In this document: positions 46,506 to 55,703 of the stretch, piece after piece
Position numbering within the stretch: position 1 is the first letter of the stretch
Layout of the letters: the number at the start of each line of letters is the position of its first letter
NCBI RefSeq assembly: GCF_004349135.1
Contig: NZ_SMFN01000007.1
Location: 1-64,000, forward strand
DNA: 64,000 nt
DNA from: Flavobacterium sandaracinum
GTDB taxonomy: Bacteria > Bacteroidota > Bacteroidia > Flavobacteriales > Flavobacteriaceae
Direction: 5' to 3'
The notes under the pieces: model-generated
The model's database searches: none
Told to the model about the DNA's origin: nothing
Seen by the model: the letters and a program-made list of their open reading frames with translations, nothing else
Position numbers and translations under genes: made by a program

Positions 46506-47552
46506 ATGAAAAAAATAGTAATAACAGGAGGCGCTGGATTTATTGGTTCTCATGTAGTTCGGTTGTTTGTTACCAAATATCCAGAATATCATATTTATAA
46601 TTTGGATGCCCTTACTTATGCAGGTAATTTAGAAAATTTGGTGGATATTGAAAACAAACCCAATTATACTTTTATAAAAGGTGATATTACGGATGAAACT
46701 TTCATTGCTGATTTGTTTGATAAACATCAATTCGACGGGGTAATTCATTTGGCTGCAGAATCACATGTGGATCGATCCATTGAAGATCCACTAGCCTTTG
46801 TAAAAACCAATGTTTTTGGAACGGTACATTTGCTGAATGCGGCAAAAAAGCAATGGTTGAATAATCCGGAAGGCAAACGTTTTTATCACATCAGTACCGA
46901 TGAGGTTTATGGGTCTTTAGGTGCAGAGGGCCTTTTTACAGAAACGACGGCTTACGATCCTAATTCTCCGTATTCCGCCTCTAAAGCGAGTTCAGATCAT
47001 TTTGTAAGAGCGTACGGTGAAACGTATGATTTGCCTTTTGTGATAACCAACTGTTCTAATAATTATGGTCCTAATCATTTTCCTGAAAAGCTAATTCCTT
47101 TATTTATAAATAACATAATTAACAACAAACCATTGCCGGTGTATGGTGATGGGAATTATACACGCGATTGGCTATTTGTCGTGGATCATGCAAGGGCAAT
47201 TGATTTGGTTTTTCACCATGGAAAAAATCACGATACCTATAACATCGGTGGCTTCAATGAGTGGAAAAATATTGATTTAGTGCGTCTTTTGTGTTCTATT
47301 ATGGATGGTAAACTGGGCCGTGCTGCTGGAAAATCAGCAGAATTAATTACCTATGTTAAAGACAGACCGGGACATGATTTGCGCTACGCTATTGATGCTT
47401 CTAAAATAAATAAGGAGCTAGGCTGGAAACCATCAGTGACTTTTGAACAAGGATTGGAAATCACAGTAAACTGGTATTTAAATAATTCGGAGTGGTTGCA
47501 GCACGTTACTTCTGGTGCATACGCTTCCTATTATGAAAAACAGTATTTGTAA
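46506..47552 (+). CDS. rfbB: dTDP-glucose 4,6-dehydratase
   Basis: 348 residues. It converts dTDP-glucose to dTDP-4-keto-6-deoxyglucose. NAD motif ITGGAGFIGSHVV, catalytic Thr131-Asp132-Glu133 (STDEVYG) and Tyr156-Lys160 (YSASK), plus the typical GNYTRDWLFVVDHARAI. The partners rmlA, rmlC and rmlD are not in this window, so the downstream sugar (rhamnose, fucosamine or another) is unknown and they must lie elsewhere. Confidence 0.95.
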   Translation: MKKIVITGGAGFIGSHVVRLFVTKYPEYHIYNLDALTYAGNLENLVDIENKPNYTFIKGDITDETFIADLFDKHQFDGVIHLAAESHVDRSIEDPLAFVKTNVFGTVHLLNAAKKQWLNNPEGKRFYHISTDEVYGSLGAEGLFTETTAYDPNSPYSASKASSDHFVRAYGETYDLPFVITNCSNNYGPNHFPEKLIPLFINNIINNKPLPVYGDGNYTRDWLFVVDHARAIDLVFHHGKNHDTYNIGGFNEWKNIDLVRLLCSIMDGKLGRAAGKSAELITYVKDRPGHDLRYAIDASKINKELGWKPSVTFEQGLEITVNWYLNNSEWLQHVTSGAYASYYEKQYL

Positions 47553-47717
47553 GAGTAGCTTCTGATAGTAGATCAGAATGAGGCACCACAATTTTTCTGA
47601 TTTTGGAAGTACAGGGATGTCATTTTTATTACAGATCTATTAACTATTGATTTTCAGGTGATTGTCGCTTCGAAATTCCTTTAAAATAATTTTTTAACAT
47701 TGATTTGTTAGTCGGTA

Positions 47718-47731
47718 GTCATTTTAATGAC
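47718..47731. promoter_or_regulatory. Inverted repeat at the -33 region of tviB
   Basis: GTCATT-TT-AATGAC lies 10 bp upstream of the -7 element, where a -33 box is expected but lacking. It could be an activator or repressor site. Confidence 0.4.
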
Positions 47732-47741
47732 CTTTTGTAAG

Positions 47742-47749
47742 TATATTTG
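47742..47749 (+). promoter_or_regulatory. Promoter -7 element of tviB
   Basis: TATATTTG, exact match to TAnnTTTG, followed by a leader of about 90 nt with strong secondary structure. Signals a second transcription start inside the polysaccharide locus. Confidence 0.7.
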
Positions 47750-47760
47750 CGCCCTGAAAA

Positions 47761-47812
47761 TAATCCAGTTCTTACTCATTTATGTGAGTTTGAACTGCGT
47801 AGCGGTGGATTA
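47761..47812 (+). promoter_or_regulatory. Structured leader of tviB with an ops-like string
   Basis: TAATCCA (47761-47767) pairs with TGGATTA (47806-47812). Inside, GTTCTTACTCA (47768-47778) pairs with TGAGTTTGAAC (47785-47795) at 9 of 11 positions around a 6-nt loop. The unpaired strand before the closing stem reads TGCGTAGCGG, similar in bases but not in order to the E. coli ops core GGCGGTAGC bound by RfaH. A NusG paralogue is encoded 2 kb upstream. Confidence 0.5.
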
Positions 47813-47844
47813 AAAGGAACACAAGTAATCAGAATTAGTAGGAA

Positions 47845-49128
47845 ATGAGTTCAAATAAAAAAATAGCAGTAATTGGTTTGGGTTATGTAGGCTTGCCATT
47901 AGCAAGACTATTTGCCACAAAACATGCTGTAGTAGGATTTGATATCAATCCATCTCGTGTTGCTTCCTTACAATCGGGTACGGATACGACCTTTGAGGTT
48001 GAAGATGCCGTTTTACAAAAAGTACTTTTAGACCAGCCGAGTGATTCCAAGGGTTTGTACTGTACCACTGATATAGCCCATCTGGCAACGTGTAACTATT
48101 ACATTGTAACGGTTCCCACTCCAGTAGATAAAAACAATCGTCCTGATTTAAATCCGCTGTATAAATCCAGTGCAACAGTAGGGAAGGTCTTGAAAAAAGG
48201 AGATATCGTTATTTATGAATCTACCGTATATCCTGGCGCGACAGAGGAAGAATGTGTGCCCGTTTTAGAAAAAGTTTCGGGATTGCAGTTTAATGTTGAT
48301 TTTTTTGTAGGCTATTCGCCCGAACGCATTAACCCGGGAGACAAAGAACACACGGTAGAGAAAATTTTAAAAATCACTTCGGGATCTACGCCAGAAACGG
48401 GAGTAGAAGTCAATGAATTATACCAATCTGTTATTACGGCAGGAACCCATTTGGCACCGACCATAAAAGTAGCAGAAGCAGCCAAAGTCATTGAGAACTC
48501 CCAGCGGGATATCAATATTGCTTTTGTCAACGAATTAGCCAAGATCTTTAATTTGATGAATATTGATACCCACGCAGTGTTAGCCGCAGCAGGAACGAAA
48601 TGGAATTTCCTTCCTTTCAAACCAGGTTTAGTGGGCGGACATTGCATTGGCGTGGATCCGTATTACTTAGCACAACGGGCACAGGAATTTGGTTATCATC
48701 CAGAAATTATCTTGGCGGGACGTCGCTTGAATGACAGTATGGGAGACTATGTTGCTTCTCAGATCGTAAAATTGATGATCAAAAAAGGGATTTCAGTGAA
48801 TGGCGCCACGTTATTAATGCTAGGAATTACTTTTAAAGAGAACTGTCCTGATGTTCGCAACACAAAAATTGTTGATGTGATCACTGCTTTGGCAGATTAT
48901 GGAATTACAATAACGATTTTTGATCCAATGGCGAATCCAGCCGAAGTGCAACATGAATATTCACTAGTTACGACTGCTGAATTGCCTACTCAAAAATTTG
49001 ATGCCGTAGTTTTAGGCGTTGCACATCGAGAATTCCTTGATATTGATTTTTCTAAATTACAAAACAGCAACAGTTTGTTGTATGATGTAAAAGGAATTCT
49101 AGGGGATTTAGCTGATGGAAGATTATAG
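47845..49128 (+). CDS. tviB: UDP-N-acetyl-hexosamine 6-dehydrogenase, TviB/WbpO-like
   Basis: 427 residues of the nucleotide-sugar dehydrogenase family. AVIGLGYVGLPLARLFA at the N-terminus, VPTPVDKNNRPDLNPL, YSPERINPGDKEH, and GGHCIGVDPYYLA with catalytic Cys267. The C-terminal domain has GITFKENCPDVRNTK. It belongs to the TviB/WbpO type, which makes UDP-GlcNAcA or UDP-GalNAcA, rather than to the UGDH type at 44231. It follows its own promoter and a structured leader, and starts a run of tightly packed genes. Confidence 0.9.
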   Translation: MSSNKKIAVIGLGYVGLPLARLFATKHAVVGFDINPSRVASLQSGTDTTFEVEDAVLQKVLLDQPSDSKGLYCTTDIAHLATCNYYIVTVPTPVDKNNRPDLNPLYKSSATVGKVLKKGDIVIYESTVYPGATEEECVPVLEKVSGLQFNVDFFVGYSPERINPGDKEHTVEKILKITSGSTPETGVEVNELYQSVITAGTHLAPTIKVAEAAKVIENSQRDINIAFVNELAKIFNLMNIDTHAVLAAAGTKWNFLPFKPGLVGGHCIGVDPYYLAQRAQEFGYHPEIILAGRRLNDSMGDYVASQIVKLMIKKGISVNGATLLMLGITFKENCPDVRNTKIVDVITALADYGITITIFDPMANPAEVQHEYSLVTTAELPTQKFDAVVLGVAHREFLDIDFSKLQNSNSLLYDVKGILGDLADGRL

Positions 49129-49173
49129 ATCAGACGCTCCCAAAAAAAATTAAAATACAAAGAGTAGTGAAGT

Positions 49174-50181
49174 ATGGAAAGTAAGCATTCAATTACACAT
49201 GTCATTCTTACCGGTGGTGTTGGCAGCCGTTTGTGGCCCTTATCCCGTAAAAGTCAGCCAAAGCAATACTTAGAGCTATTTGAAGGGAAGTCTTTGTTTG
49301 AAATGACCGTAGAGCGCAATCGCAATGTTGCTGATACCATTATGGTGGTAGGCAATCGCGATAATTGTCATCTAAGTAAAAAAGTATTGGAAAAATCAAA
49401 CACTTCCTATATTGATATTGTAGAGTCCACTCCAAGAAATACAGCAGCAGCCATCGCTTTTGCCGCTTTTGCATCTGATCCAGAAGCCATATTGATTGTC
49501 ACTCCCTCCGATCATATCATTGATAAGATGGAAGAATACGAAGCCGCTATAAATGATGCTATTGAAAAGGCTTCAAAAGGATATATTGTAACTTTTGGAA
49601 TTATCCCAACGAAACCAGAAACAGGTTACGGTTACATTGAAAGAAAAGGGGACGATGTCCTTTCTTTTAGAGAAAAGCCAAATCAGGTTACAGCGAGAGA
49701 TTTTATTTCAAGAGGTAACTTTTTATGGAACAGTGGTATGTTTTGCTTTAAAGCAGGAGTGCTTTTAGATGAGTTAAAAATTTATACACCAGAGATTTAC
49801 GAAAAATCCAAAATTGCATGGGAAGCCAATCAAAATGGAAATTTAGATTTAGACTTGTCTCTCGATATACCATCTATCAGTATTGATTATGCTGTTATGG
49901 AGCGAAGTAAAAAAATCAAAGTAGTTTCTTCTACCTTTGTCTGGTCGGATCTAGGCTCTTTTGAATCGGTTTATGATTACTTGATTACGATTGGTCATCC
50001 GGTGGATGAAAATGGCAATATGGTTATAGGTACAACTAATTATACTGCTTTTATTGGGGTTAAGGACACTATTTTTGTTTATACAGATACTGCCAATTTA
50101 ATATTGAAAAAAGAATTTTCTCAGGATGTCAAAAGCGTATATAGTAAATTGGAACGAGACAAATCAGATCTCTTGAATTGA
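49174..50181 (+). CDS. manC: Mannose-1-phosphate guanylyltransferase
   Basis: 335 residues, the single-domain form without the C-terminal phosphomannose isomerase domain of E. coli ManC. ILTGGVGSRLWPLSRKSQPKQY is the GTP/Mg-binding signature, with FREKPN and GNFLWNSGMFCF in the sugar-binding part. It makes GDP-mannose, the substrate of Gmd. The order manC-fcl-gmd, with gaps of 7 and 137 nt, forms a complete GDP-L-fucose module. Confidence 0.95.
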   Translation: MESKHSITHVILTGGVGSRLWPLSRKSQPKQYLELFEGKSLFEMTVERNRNVADTIMVVGNRDNCHLSKKVLEKSNTSYIDIVESTPRNTAAAIAFAAFASDPEAILIVTPSDHIIDKMEEYEAAINDAIEKASKGYIVTFGIIPTKPETGYGYIERKGDDVLSFREKPNQVTARDFISRGNFLWNSGMFCFKAGVLLDELKIYTPEIYEKSKIAWEANQNGNLDLDLSLDIPSISIDYAVMERSKKIKVVSSTFVWSDLGSFESVYDYLITIGHPVDENGNMVIGTTNYTAFIGVKDTIFVYTDTANLILKKEFSQDVKSVYSKLERDKSDLLN

Positions 50182-50188
50182 TATAACA

Positions 50189-51139
50189 ATGAAAAAAAAT
50201 ACTAAAATATACATAGCAGGGCATAATGGTATGGTTGGCAGCGCTATTTGGAGAATCCTTTCTGCAAAAGGATATACAAACTTAATTGGAGTTTCTAGTA
50301 AAGATTTAGATTTGAAAAACCAACAAGCGGTAAAAGACTATTTTGCTGCCGAAAAACCAGAAGTAGTTATTGATGCTGCTGCAAAAGTGGGTGGAATTTT
50401 AGCTAACAATGATTTTCCATATCAATTTATTATGGAAAATATGCAAATACAAAATAATCTAATTGATACAGCGACGCAATCCGGTGTTAAGAAGTTTATT
50501 TTCTTGGGGAGTTCATGTATCTATCCAAAACTTGCACCACAACCCCTGAAAGAAGAGTATTTGTTGACAAATTCTTTAGAGCCTACGAATGAATGGTATG
50601 CGATTGCAAAAATTACGGGGGTCAAAGCCTGTCAAGCAATCCGAAATCAATTTGATAAGGATTATGTAAGCTTGATGCCTACTAATTTATATGGTACTCA
50701 TGATAATTTCGACCTAAATTCTTCACATGTTTTACCTGCAATGATTCGTAAATTTCATGATGCAAAAGAGAATAACAACGCACCAGTTATTTTATGGGGC
50801 AGTGGAACACCTATGAGAGAGTTTTTATTTGTAGATGATATGGCGGAAGCCGTTGTTTTTGCATTGGAAAATAAATTGCCGGAGTATTTATACAACGTAG
50901 GTACGGGCGAAGATTTAACGATTAAACAACTAGCAGAAGCAATACAAAAAATTACGAGGCATCATGGAGAAATTATTTGGGACAGTAGTAAACCTGATGG
51001 AACACCAAGAAAACTAATGGATGTATCCAAAATGCATGAATTGGGATGGAAACATCAGGTGCAATTGGAAGAAGGAATCCAGAAGACATATGTTTGGTTT
51101 TTGGAGAACGCAGGTAAGTTTAAAGAAGTGAAAATGTGA
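50189..51139 (+). CDS. fcl: GDP-L-fucose synthase
   Basis: 316 residues. The bifunctional epimerase-reductase (WcaG) turns GDP-4-keto-6-deoxymannose into GDP-L-fucose. NADP motif IAGHNGMVGSAI, GSSCIYP with Ser109 and Cys110, and Tyr137-Lys141 (YAIAK) are the active-site landmarks. It lies 7 nt after manC and before gmd; the fucosyltransferase-like gene at 61113 is a likely user of its product. Confidence 0.96.
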   Translation: MKKNTKIYIAGHNGMVGSAIWRILSAKGYTNLIGVSSKDLDLKNQQAVKDYFAAEKPEVVIDAAAKVGGILANNDFPYQFIMENMQIQNNLIDTATQSGVKKFIFLGSSCIYPKLAPQPLKEEYLLTNSLEPTNEWYAIAKITGVKACQAIRNQFDKDYVSLMPTNLYGTHDNFDLNSSHVLPAMIRKFHDAKENNNAPVILWGSGTPMREFLFVDDMAEAVVFALENKLPEYLYNVGTGEDLTIKQLAEAIQKITRHHGEIIWDSSKPDGTPRKLMDVSKMHELGWKHQVQLEEGIQKTYVWFLENAGKFKEVKM

Positions 51140-51220
51140 AATTAATGTACTTTAATTCAAAATTAGTAATAAAAACATCAATTAATAAGAAATAGTTTTA
51201 GATATATACGTGTAGCTATT

Positions 51221-51252
51221 CCCCATTTGAGATGGGGCAGGGGCGTTTTTTT
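51221..51252 (+). terminator. GC-rich hairpin with T-run before gmd
   Basis: CCCCAT-TTGAG-ATGGGG, then CAGGGGCG and seven T. The T-run lies 8 nt beyond the stem, so it would be a weak terminator; attenuation between fcl and gmd, or a palindromic dispersed repeat, are alternatives. The ATG of gmd is 24 nt further on. Confidence 0.45.
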
Positions 51253-51276
51253 CTAGACAACGAATCACGAAACAAT

Positions 51277-52401
51277 ATGAGTATGCAACAAAAAATAGCA
51301 TTTATAACTGGAGTAACAGGGCAAGACGGAGCTTATCTGAGTGAATTTTTACTTAAAAAAGGATATATTGTTCACGGATTAAAAAGACGATCGTCTTTGT
51401 TTAATACTGATCGTATTGACCATTTATATCAAGATCCTCATGTAGATAATCGTAATTTTTATTTGCATTATGGGGACATGACGGATAGTACAAACTTGAT
51501 TCGTTTGATTAAAGAAATACAGCCGGACGAAATTTACAACTTGGCAGCTATGAGCCATGTAGCAGTTTCTTTTGAAACACCGGAGTATACCGGAAACGCA
51601 GATGGATTAGGTACCTTACGAATTTTGGATGCCGTACGTTTGTTAGGATTAGAGAAAAAAACCCGTATTTATCAAGCTTCTACTTCTGAGTTGTATGGTA
51701 AGGTACAAGAAGTGCCACAAAGTGAGACAACCCCTTTTTACCCTCGTTCGCCTTATGCAGTAGCTAAAATGTACGCGTTTTGGATCACGGTAAATTATAG
51801 AGAAGCTTATGCGATGTATGCTTGTAATGGGATTTTGTTTAACCATGAATCACCTATTCGCGGGGAAACTTTTGTAACTCGTAAAATTACACGTGCAACT
51901 TCTAGAATTGCTTTGGGGTTGCAAGATAAATTTTATTTAGGAAACCTAGACGCTAAACGCGATTGGGGCCATGCCAAAGATTACGTACGCATGATGTGGA
52001 TGATTCTTCAAGCGGATGAAGCAGAGGATTGGGTAATTGCTACCGGGAAAACTACACCAGTTAGAGAGTTTGTACGAATGAGTTTTGCTGAGGTAGGAAT
52101 TGAGTTAGAATTTACTGGAGAAGGAGTACAAGAGAAAGCGCTTGTAAAAGCATGTAATAATCCTGAATTCCAAATAGAAATAGGAAAAGAAGTTTTGGCG
52201 GTTGACCCTAAATATTTCCGCCCAACAGAAGTTGATTTATTAATTGGTGATCCAACAAAAGCAAAAACAAAACTAGGTTGGGAATGTAAATATGACTTAG
52301 CTTCTTTAGTTAAGGATATGATGCAATCAGACTTAAAATTAATGCAAAAAGATCAATTTTTGAAGGAAAATGGATATGCTACTTTGAATTATTTTGAGTA
52401 A
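51277..52401 (+). CDS. gmd: GDP-mannose 4,6-dehydratase
   Basis: 374 residues from ATG at 51277 ([18 protein letters not shown]); an upstream frame to 51232 runs through a hairpin and is rejected. It produces GDP-4-keto-6-deoxy-D-mannose. NADP motif [10 protein letters not shown], the active-site SE in STSELYGK, Tyr160-Lys164 (YAVAK) and the [19 protein letters not shown] segment are diagnostic. Third part of the GDP-L-fucose module. Confidence 0.97.
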   Translation: MSMQQKIAFITGVTGQDGAYLSEFLLKKGYIVHGLKRRSSLFNTDRIDHLYQDPHVDNRNFYLHYGDMTDSTNLIRLIKEIQPDEIYNLAAMSHVAVSFETPEYTGNADGLGTLRILDAVRLLGLEKKTRIYQASTSELYGKVQEVPQSETTPFYPRSPYAVAKMYAFWITVNYREAYAMYACNGILFNHESPIRGETFVTRKITRATSRIALGLQDKFYLGNLDAKRDWGHAKDYVRMMWMILQADEAEDWVIATGKTTPVREFVRMSFAEVGIELEFTGEGVQEKALVKACNNPEFQIEIGKEVLAVDPKYFRPTEVDLLIGDPTKAKTKLGWECKYDLASLVKDMMQSDLKLMQKDQFLKENGYATLNYFE

Positions 52402-52451
52402 AAATATGGCAAATTAAATTGGTCAATATAATAAAAAGAAATAATAATAAA

Positions 52452-53468
52452 ATGAAAATATTAGTAACAGGTGCGGCAGGATTTATAGGATATCATCTTT
52501 GTGAAAAAATATTAAAACTTGGTTATGAGGTATATGGTGTAGATAATTTAAATGATTATTATGATGTTAACCTGAAGCTTGGTAGGCTTAGAGAGTTAGG
52601 TATTTCACAAGAATTACTATTCAATAAGCGAGTTAGTAGTAAGATATATGGTGATAAATTCCAATTTATTAAATTAAATATTGAAGACAGGGTAAATCTT
52701 CCGATAATATTTGAAGAGCAACAATTTGATATTGTTTGTAATTTGGCTGCCCAAGCAGGAGTCCGTTATAGTATTGAGAATCCAAATGCATATGTTGATA
52801 GTAACATTGTTGGATTCATTAACTTGTTGGAATGTGCAAGGAATTATAAAGTAAAAAAAATTGTGTATGCAAGTAGCTCTAGTGTATACGGTCTAAATGA
52901 CAAACTTCCTTTTTCTGTTAATGATAATGTAGACCATCCCATTAGTCTCTATGCTGCAACTAAGAAAAGTAACGAGTTGATGGCACATACATATTCTCAT
53001 TTATTTGGGATAAAAACTATAGGGCTTCGTTTTTTTACGGTTTATGGCCCGTGGGGGCGACCTGATATGGCAATGTTTTTGTTTACTGACGCTGTATTTA
53101 ATGATAAGCCAATAAAAGTTTTTAATCAGGGTTATTTATCTAGGGATTTTACCTATATAGACGATATTATAAAAGGTGTAGTTGCTACTATAGTTGCTGA
53201 AACTGAAATAGAAAAGCCTTTATATGAAATACATAATATAGGAAATAGTAGACCAGTGAAATTGCTTGATTTTATAAGTGAAATTGAAATATGTATTGGA
53301 AAGACTGCAAAAAAGGAATATCTGCCAATGCAGGCTGGTGATGTGGAATATACCTGGGCAAATGTAGACTCTTTAGTTGCGGACTATGGATATAAACCAA
53401 CAACCTCAATTAAGGATGGTGTGAAGGAATTTGTGGAATGGTTCAAAGTGTTTTATAATAAAAAGTAG
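52452..53468 (+). CDS. UDP-glucuronate 4-epimerase-like SDR (CapI/LspL type)
   Basis: 338 residues from ATG at 52452. VTGAAGFIGYHLCEKI, AAQAGVRYSIENPNAYVDSN and Tyr167-Lys171 (YAATK), followed by LRFFTVYGPWGRPDMA, match the CapI/LspL epimerases that convert UDP-GlcA to UDP-GalA. The UGDH at 44231 would provide the substrate. From this gene onward the DNA becomes more A+T-rich. A 361-bp gap with a new promoter follows. Confidence 0.88.
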   Translation: MKILVTGAAGFIGYHLCEKILKLGYEVYGVDNLNDYYDVNLKLGRLRELGISQELLFNKRVSSKIYGDKFQFIKLNIEDRVNLPIIFEEQQFDIVCNLAAQAGVRYSIENPNAYVDSNIVGFINLLECARNYKVKKIVYASSSSVYGLNDKLPFSVNDNVDHPISLYAATKKSNELMAHTYSHLFGIKTIGLRFFTVYGPWGRPDMAMFLFTDAVFNDKPIKVFNQGYLSRDFTYIDDIIKGVVATIVAETEIEKPLYEIHNIGNSRPVKLLDFISEIEICIGKTAKKEYLPMQAGDVEYTWANVDSLVADYGYKPTTSIKDGVKEFVEWFKVFYNKK

Positions 53469-53688
53469 GGTCGTCCTAATTTTTAGGAAATTCACTTGAA
53501 GTAGAAAATGCTGATTTAATTAATGAGCATATGAGTCTTTCTAGAATTTAATAGTAAAAAAATATTTATTCTTAGATAGAAGGGTAGCGATAAGTAATTG
53601 TCAAAAACGTATAATTATAAAATAGACGTTAAAGTTATTAGCTTAAAATAGTTTAGTAATTGTTATTAAATAATTTTTGAACTCAAGG
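53469..53688. other. AT-rich gap upstream of the rfbF promoter
   Basis: About 220 bp with no open frame, no convincing terminator and no repeat recognised. It separates the conserved and the AT-rich parts of the locus. Confidence 0.45.
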
Positions 53689-53696
53689 TATATTTG
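53689..53696 (+). promoter_or_regulatory. Promoter -7 element of the rfbF operon
   Basis: TATATTTG, exact match. The leader to rfbF is about 130 nt and has two inverted repeats: TCAGAT-A-ATCTGA (53727-53739), and AGTAATAA (53770-53777) with TTATTACT (53795-53802). Confidence 0.6.
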
Positions 53697-53769
53697 GAGA
53701 AATTTTATCAACCATTGATTTTAATTTCAGATAATCTGAGCTACTTGTTTGAGAATATAACTATTACAA

Positions 53770-53802
53770 AGTAATAAGGAGTAATGGAGGTAAATTATTA
53801 CT
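53770..53802 (+). promoter_or_regulatory. Leader hairpin before rfbF
   Basis: AGTAATAA and TTATTACT form a perfect 8-bp stem. The 17-nt loop contains GGAGTAATGGAGG, two purine-rich Shine-Dalgarno-like strings in a phylum that seldom uses them. It ends 27 nt before the rfbF start. Confidence 0.4.
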
Positions 53803-53829
53803 TTAATTAAATAATAAAATATAAGAAAA

Positions 53830-54600
53830 ATGAAAGTATTATTACTAGCAGGTGGTTTTGGGTCAAGGCTGTCAGAAGAAACATCTTTAAAACCAAAGCC
53901 TATGGTTGAAATAGGAGGAAAACCAATTCTATGGCACATTATGAAAACTTATGCTTCTTATGGGTTTACTGAGTTTATAATTTTATGTGGATATAAAGGA
54001 TATGTAATAAAAGAATACTTTTCTAATTACTACAGACATTTAAGTGACATGACAATTGATTTAACTAATAATGATGTAACATATCACAAAAATAGTGCTG
54101 AACCTTGGAAAGTTACTCTTGTAGATACAGGTTTAAATTCAATGACTGGTGGAAGGATAAAAAGGGTACAAGATTATGTAGGAGATGAATCATTTATGCT
54201 TACTTATGGGGATGGATTATCAAATATAAATATTAATGAACTTTTAAATTTTCATAATTCTCATAAAGGAGCAATTACAATGTCTGCTGTTCAACCAGAC
54301 GGTCGATTTGGTTCTTTACAAATAGATGAAAAAGAACAAGTAATTAATTTTACAGAGAAACCAAAAGGTGATGGTTCATGGATAAATGGAGGTTTTTTTG
54401 TCTGTGATGCCAAAGTATTCGATTACTTAGAAGACGACTCAACTATATTTGAGAAGAAGCCTTTAGAAAATTTAGCAAATGATGGAGAATTATTCTCATT
54501 CAAACACAAAGGTTTTTGGAAGCCAATGGATATGCTAAGAGATAAAAACGAATTAGAAGAACTTTGGAATTCTGGAAAAGCACCTTGGAAAAATTGGTAA
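53830..54600 (+). CDS. rfbF: Glucose-1-phosphate cytidylyltransferase
   Basis: 256 residues. It makes CDP-glucose from glucose-1-phosphate and CTP. LLAGGFGSRLSEETSLKPKPMVEIGGKPILWHIMK is the nucleotidyltransferase signature, with the RfbF-specific FILCGYKGYVIKEYF and NFTEKPKGDGSWINGGFFV. It is separated from rfbG by one base, so the two are co-translated. First gene of the AT-rich operon. Confidence 0.96.
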   Translation: MKVLLLAGGFGSRLSEETSLKPKPMVEIGGKPILWHIMKTYASYGFTEFIILCGYKGYVIKEYFSNYYRHLSDMTIDLTNNDVTYHKNSAEPWKVTLVDTGLNSMTGGRIKRVQDYVGDESFMLTYGDGLSNININELLNFHNSHKGAITMSAVQPDGRFGSLQIDEKEQVINFTEKPKGDGSWINGGFFVCDAKVFDYLEDDSTIFEKKPLENLANDGELFSFKHKGFWKPMDMLRDKNELEELWNSGKAPWKNW

Positions 54601-54601
54601 G

Positions 54602-55681
54602 ATGAATCAAATAGAATTACTTAAAAAAACATATAAGGGAGCTAAAGTTTTCTTAACAGGACATACAGGATTCAAAGGATCATGGCTGACTGTATTGTTA
54701 AATGAACTAGGAGCAGAAGTAAAAGGCTATGCCTTAGCACCTGAAGATGAAAAAGACATTTATAATTCAATAGATAAAGCATTATTTGATTCTGTAATAG
54801 GTGATTTAAGAGATAGACAAAAATTAGAAGATGAAATTATTAATTTTCAACCTGATTTTATCTTTCATTTAGCAGCACAACCTTTAGTAAGATTGAGTTA
54901 TAAAATACCAGCTGAAACTTTTGAAGTTAACGTGATTGGAACTGCTAATTTACTAAGTGCTGTACAAAAACTAAATAAAAAATGTCAAGTAATTTGTATT
55001 ACAACGGATAAGGTTTATCACAATAATGAATGGATTTATCCCTACAGAGAAACCGATAGACTAGGAGGATATGATCCTTATAGTGCCAGTAAAGCAGCTT
55101 GTGAAATAGTAATTTCATCCTATAAAAATTCATTTTTTAACTCAAATGAATATCAAAAACACCAAAAATGTATTGCTAGTGTTCGAGCAGGTAATGTAAT
55201 TGGTGGTGGAGATTGGTCAAAAGACAGATTACTTCCAGACATTGTCAATGCACTTTCTATGAATAAAGATATTGAAGTTAGAAATCCAAATGCAGTAAGA
55301 CCATGGCAACATGTTTTAGAGCCTTTATTCGGATATTTGTCATTGGGTTCTAAAATGATAGAAGATCCGATCAAATATGCAACGGCTTATAATTTTGGCC
55401 CTTCAAATAATGATAATTTATCTGTTAAAGAAATATTAGAAATTGCCATTAATTCCTATGGGAGTGGTTCATATAGTATAAAGGAAGATAAGAGTCAACC
55501 TCATGAAGCTGGTCTTTTACGATTAGACATAAGTAAAGTTTCAAATGATTTAAATTGGCAGCCAAGATTTACTGCTCACCAAGCGGTAGATTTAACAATT
55601 CAATGGTATAAGAATTTCAATAATGGAGATTCACCTATCGAGTTAATAAAAAGAGATATTAAAAAATTCATCGATTCATAA
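54602..55681 (+). CDS. rfbG: CDP-glucose 4,6-dehydratase
   Basis: 359 residues. It converts CDP-glucose to CDP-4-keto-6-deoxyglucose. FLTGHTGFKGSWLTVLL (NAD loop), ITTDKVYHNNE with Thr135-Asp136-Lys137, and Tyr160-Lys164 (YSASK) are typical of RfbG. The next enzyme of the 3,6-dideoxyhexose route, RfbH, is not found; an SDR and a cupin follow instead, suggesting a 6-deoxyhexose product. Confidence 0.95.
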   Translation: MNQIELLKKTYKGAKVFLTGHTGFKGSWLTVLLNELGAEVKGYALAPEDEKDIYNSIDKALFDSVIGDLRDRQKLEDEIINFQPDFIFHLAAQPLVRLSYKIPAETFEVNVIGTANLLSAVQKLNKKCQVICITTDKVYHNNEWIYPYRETDRLGGYDPYSASKAACEIVISSYKNSFFNSNEYQKHQKCIASVRAGNVIGGGDWSKDRLLPDIVNALSMNKDIEVRNPNAVRPWQHVLEPLFGYLSLGSKMIEDPIKYATAYNFGPSNNDNLSVKEILEIAINSYGSGSYSIKEDKSQPHEAGLLRLDISKVSNDLNWQPRFTAHQAVDLTIQWYKNFNNGDSPIELIKRDIKKFIDS

Positions 55682-55703
55682 AGAATTGAAAAATTAAAAT
55701 AGG

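Noticed and set aside
51238..51253. Exact RfaH ops element before gmd
   Set aside because: GGGGCG followed by seven T and C only recalls the 3' half of ops; the GGTAGC core is absent.
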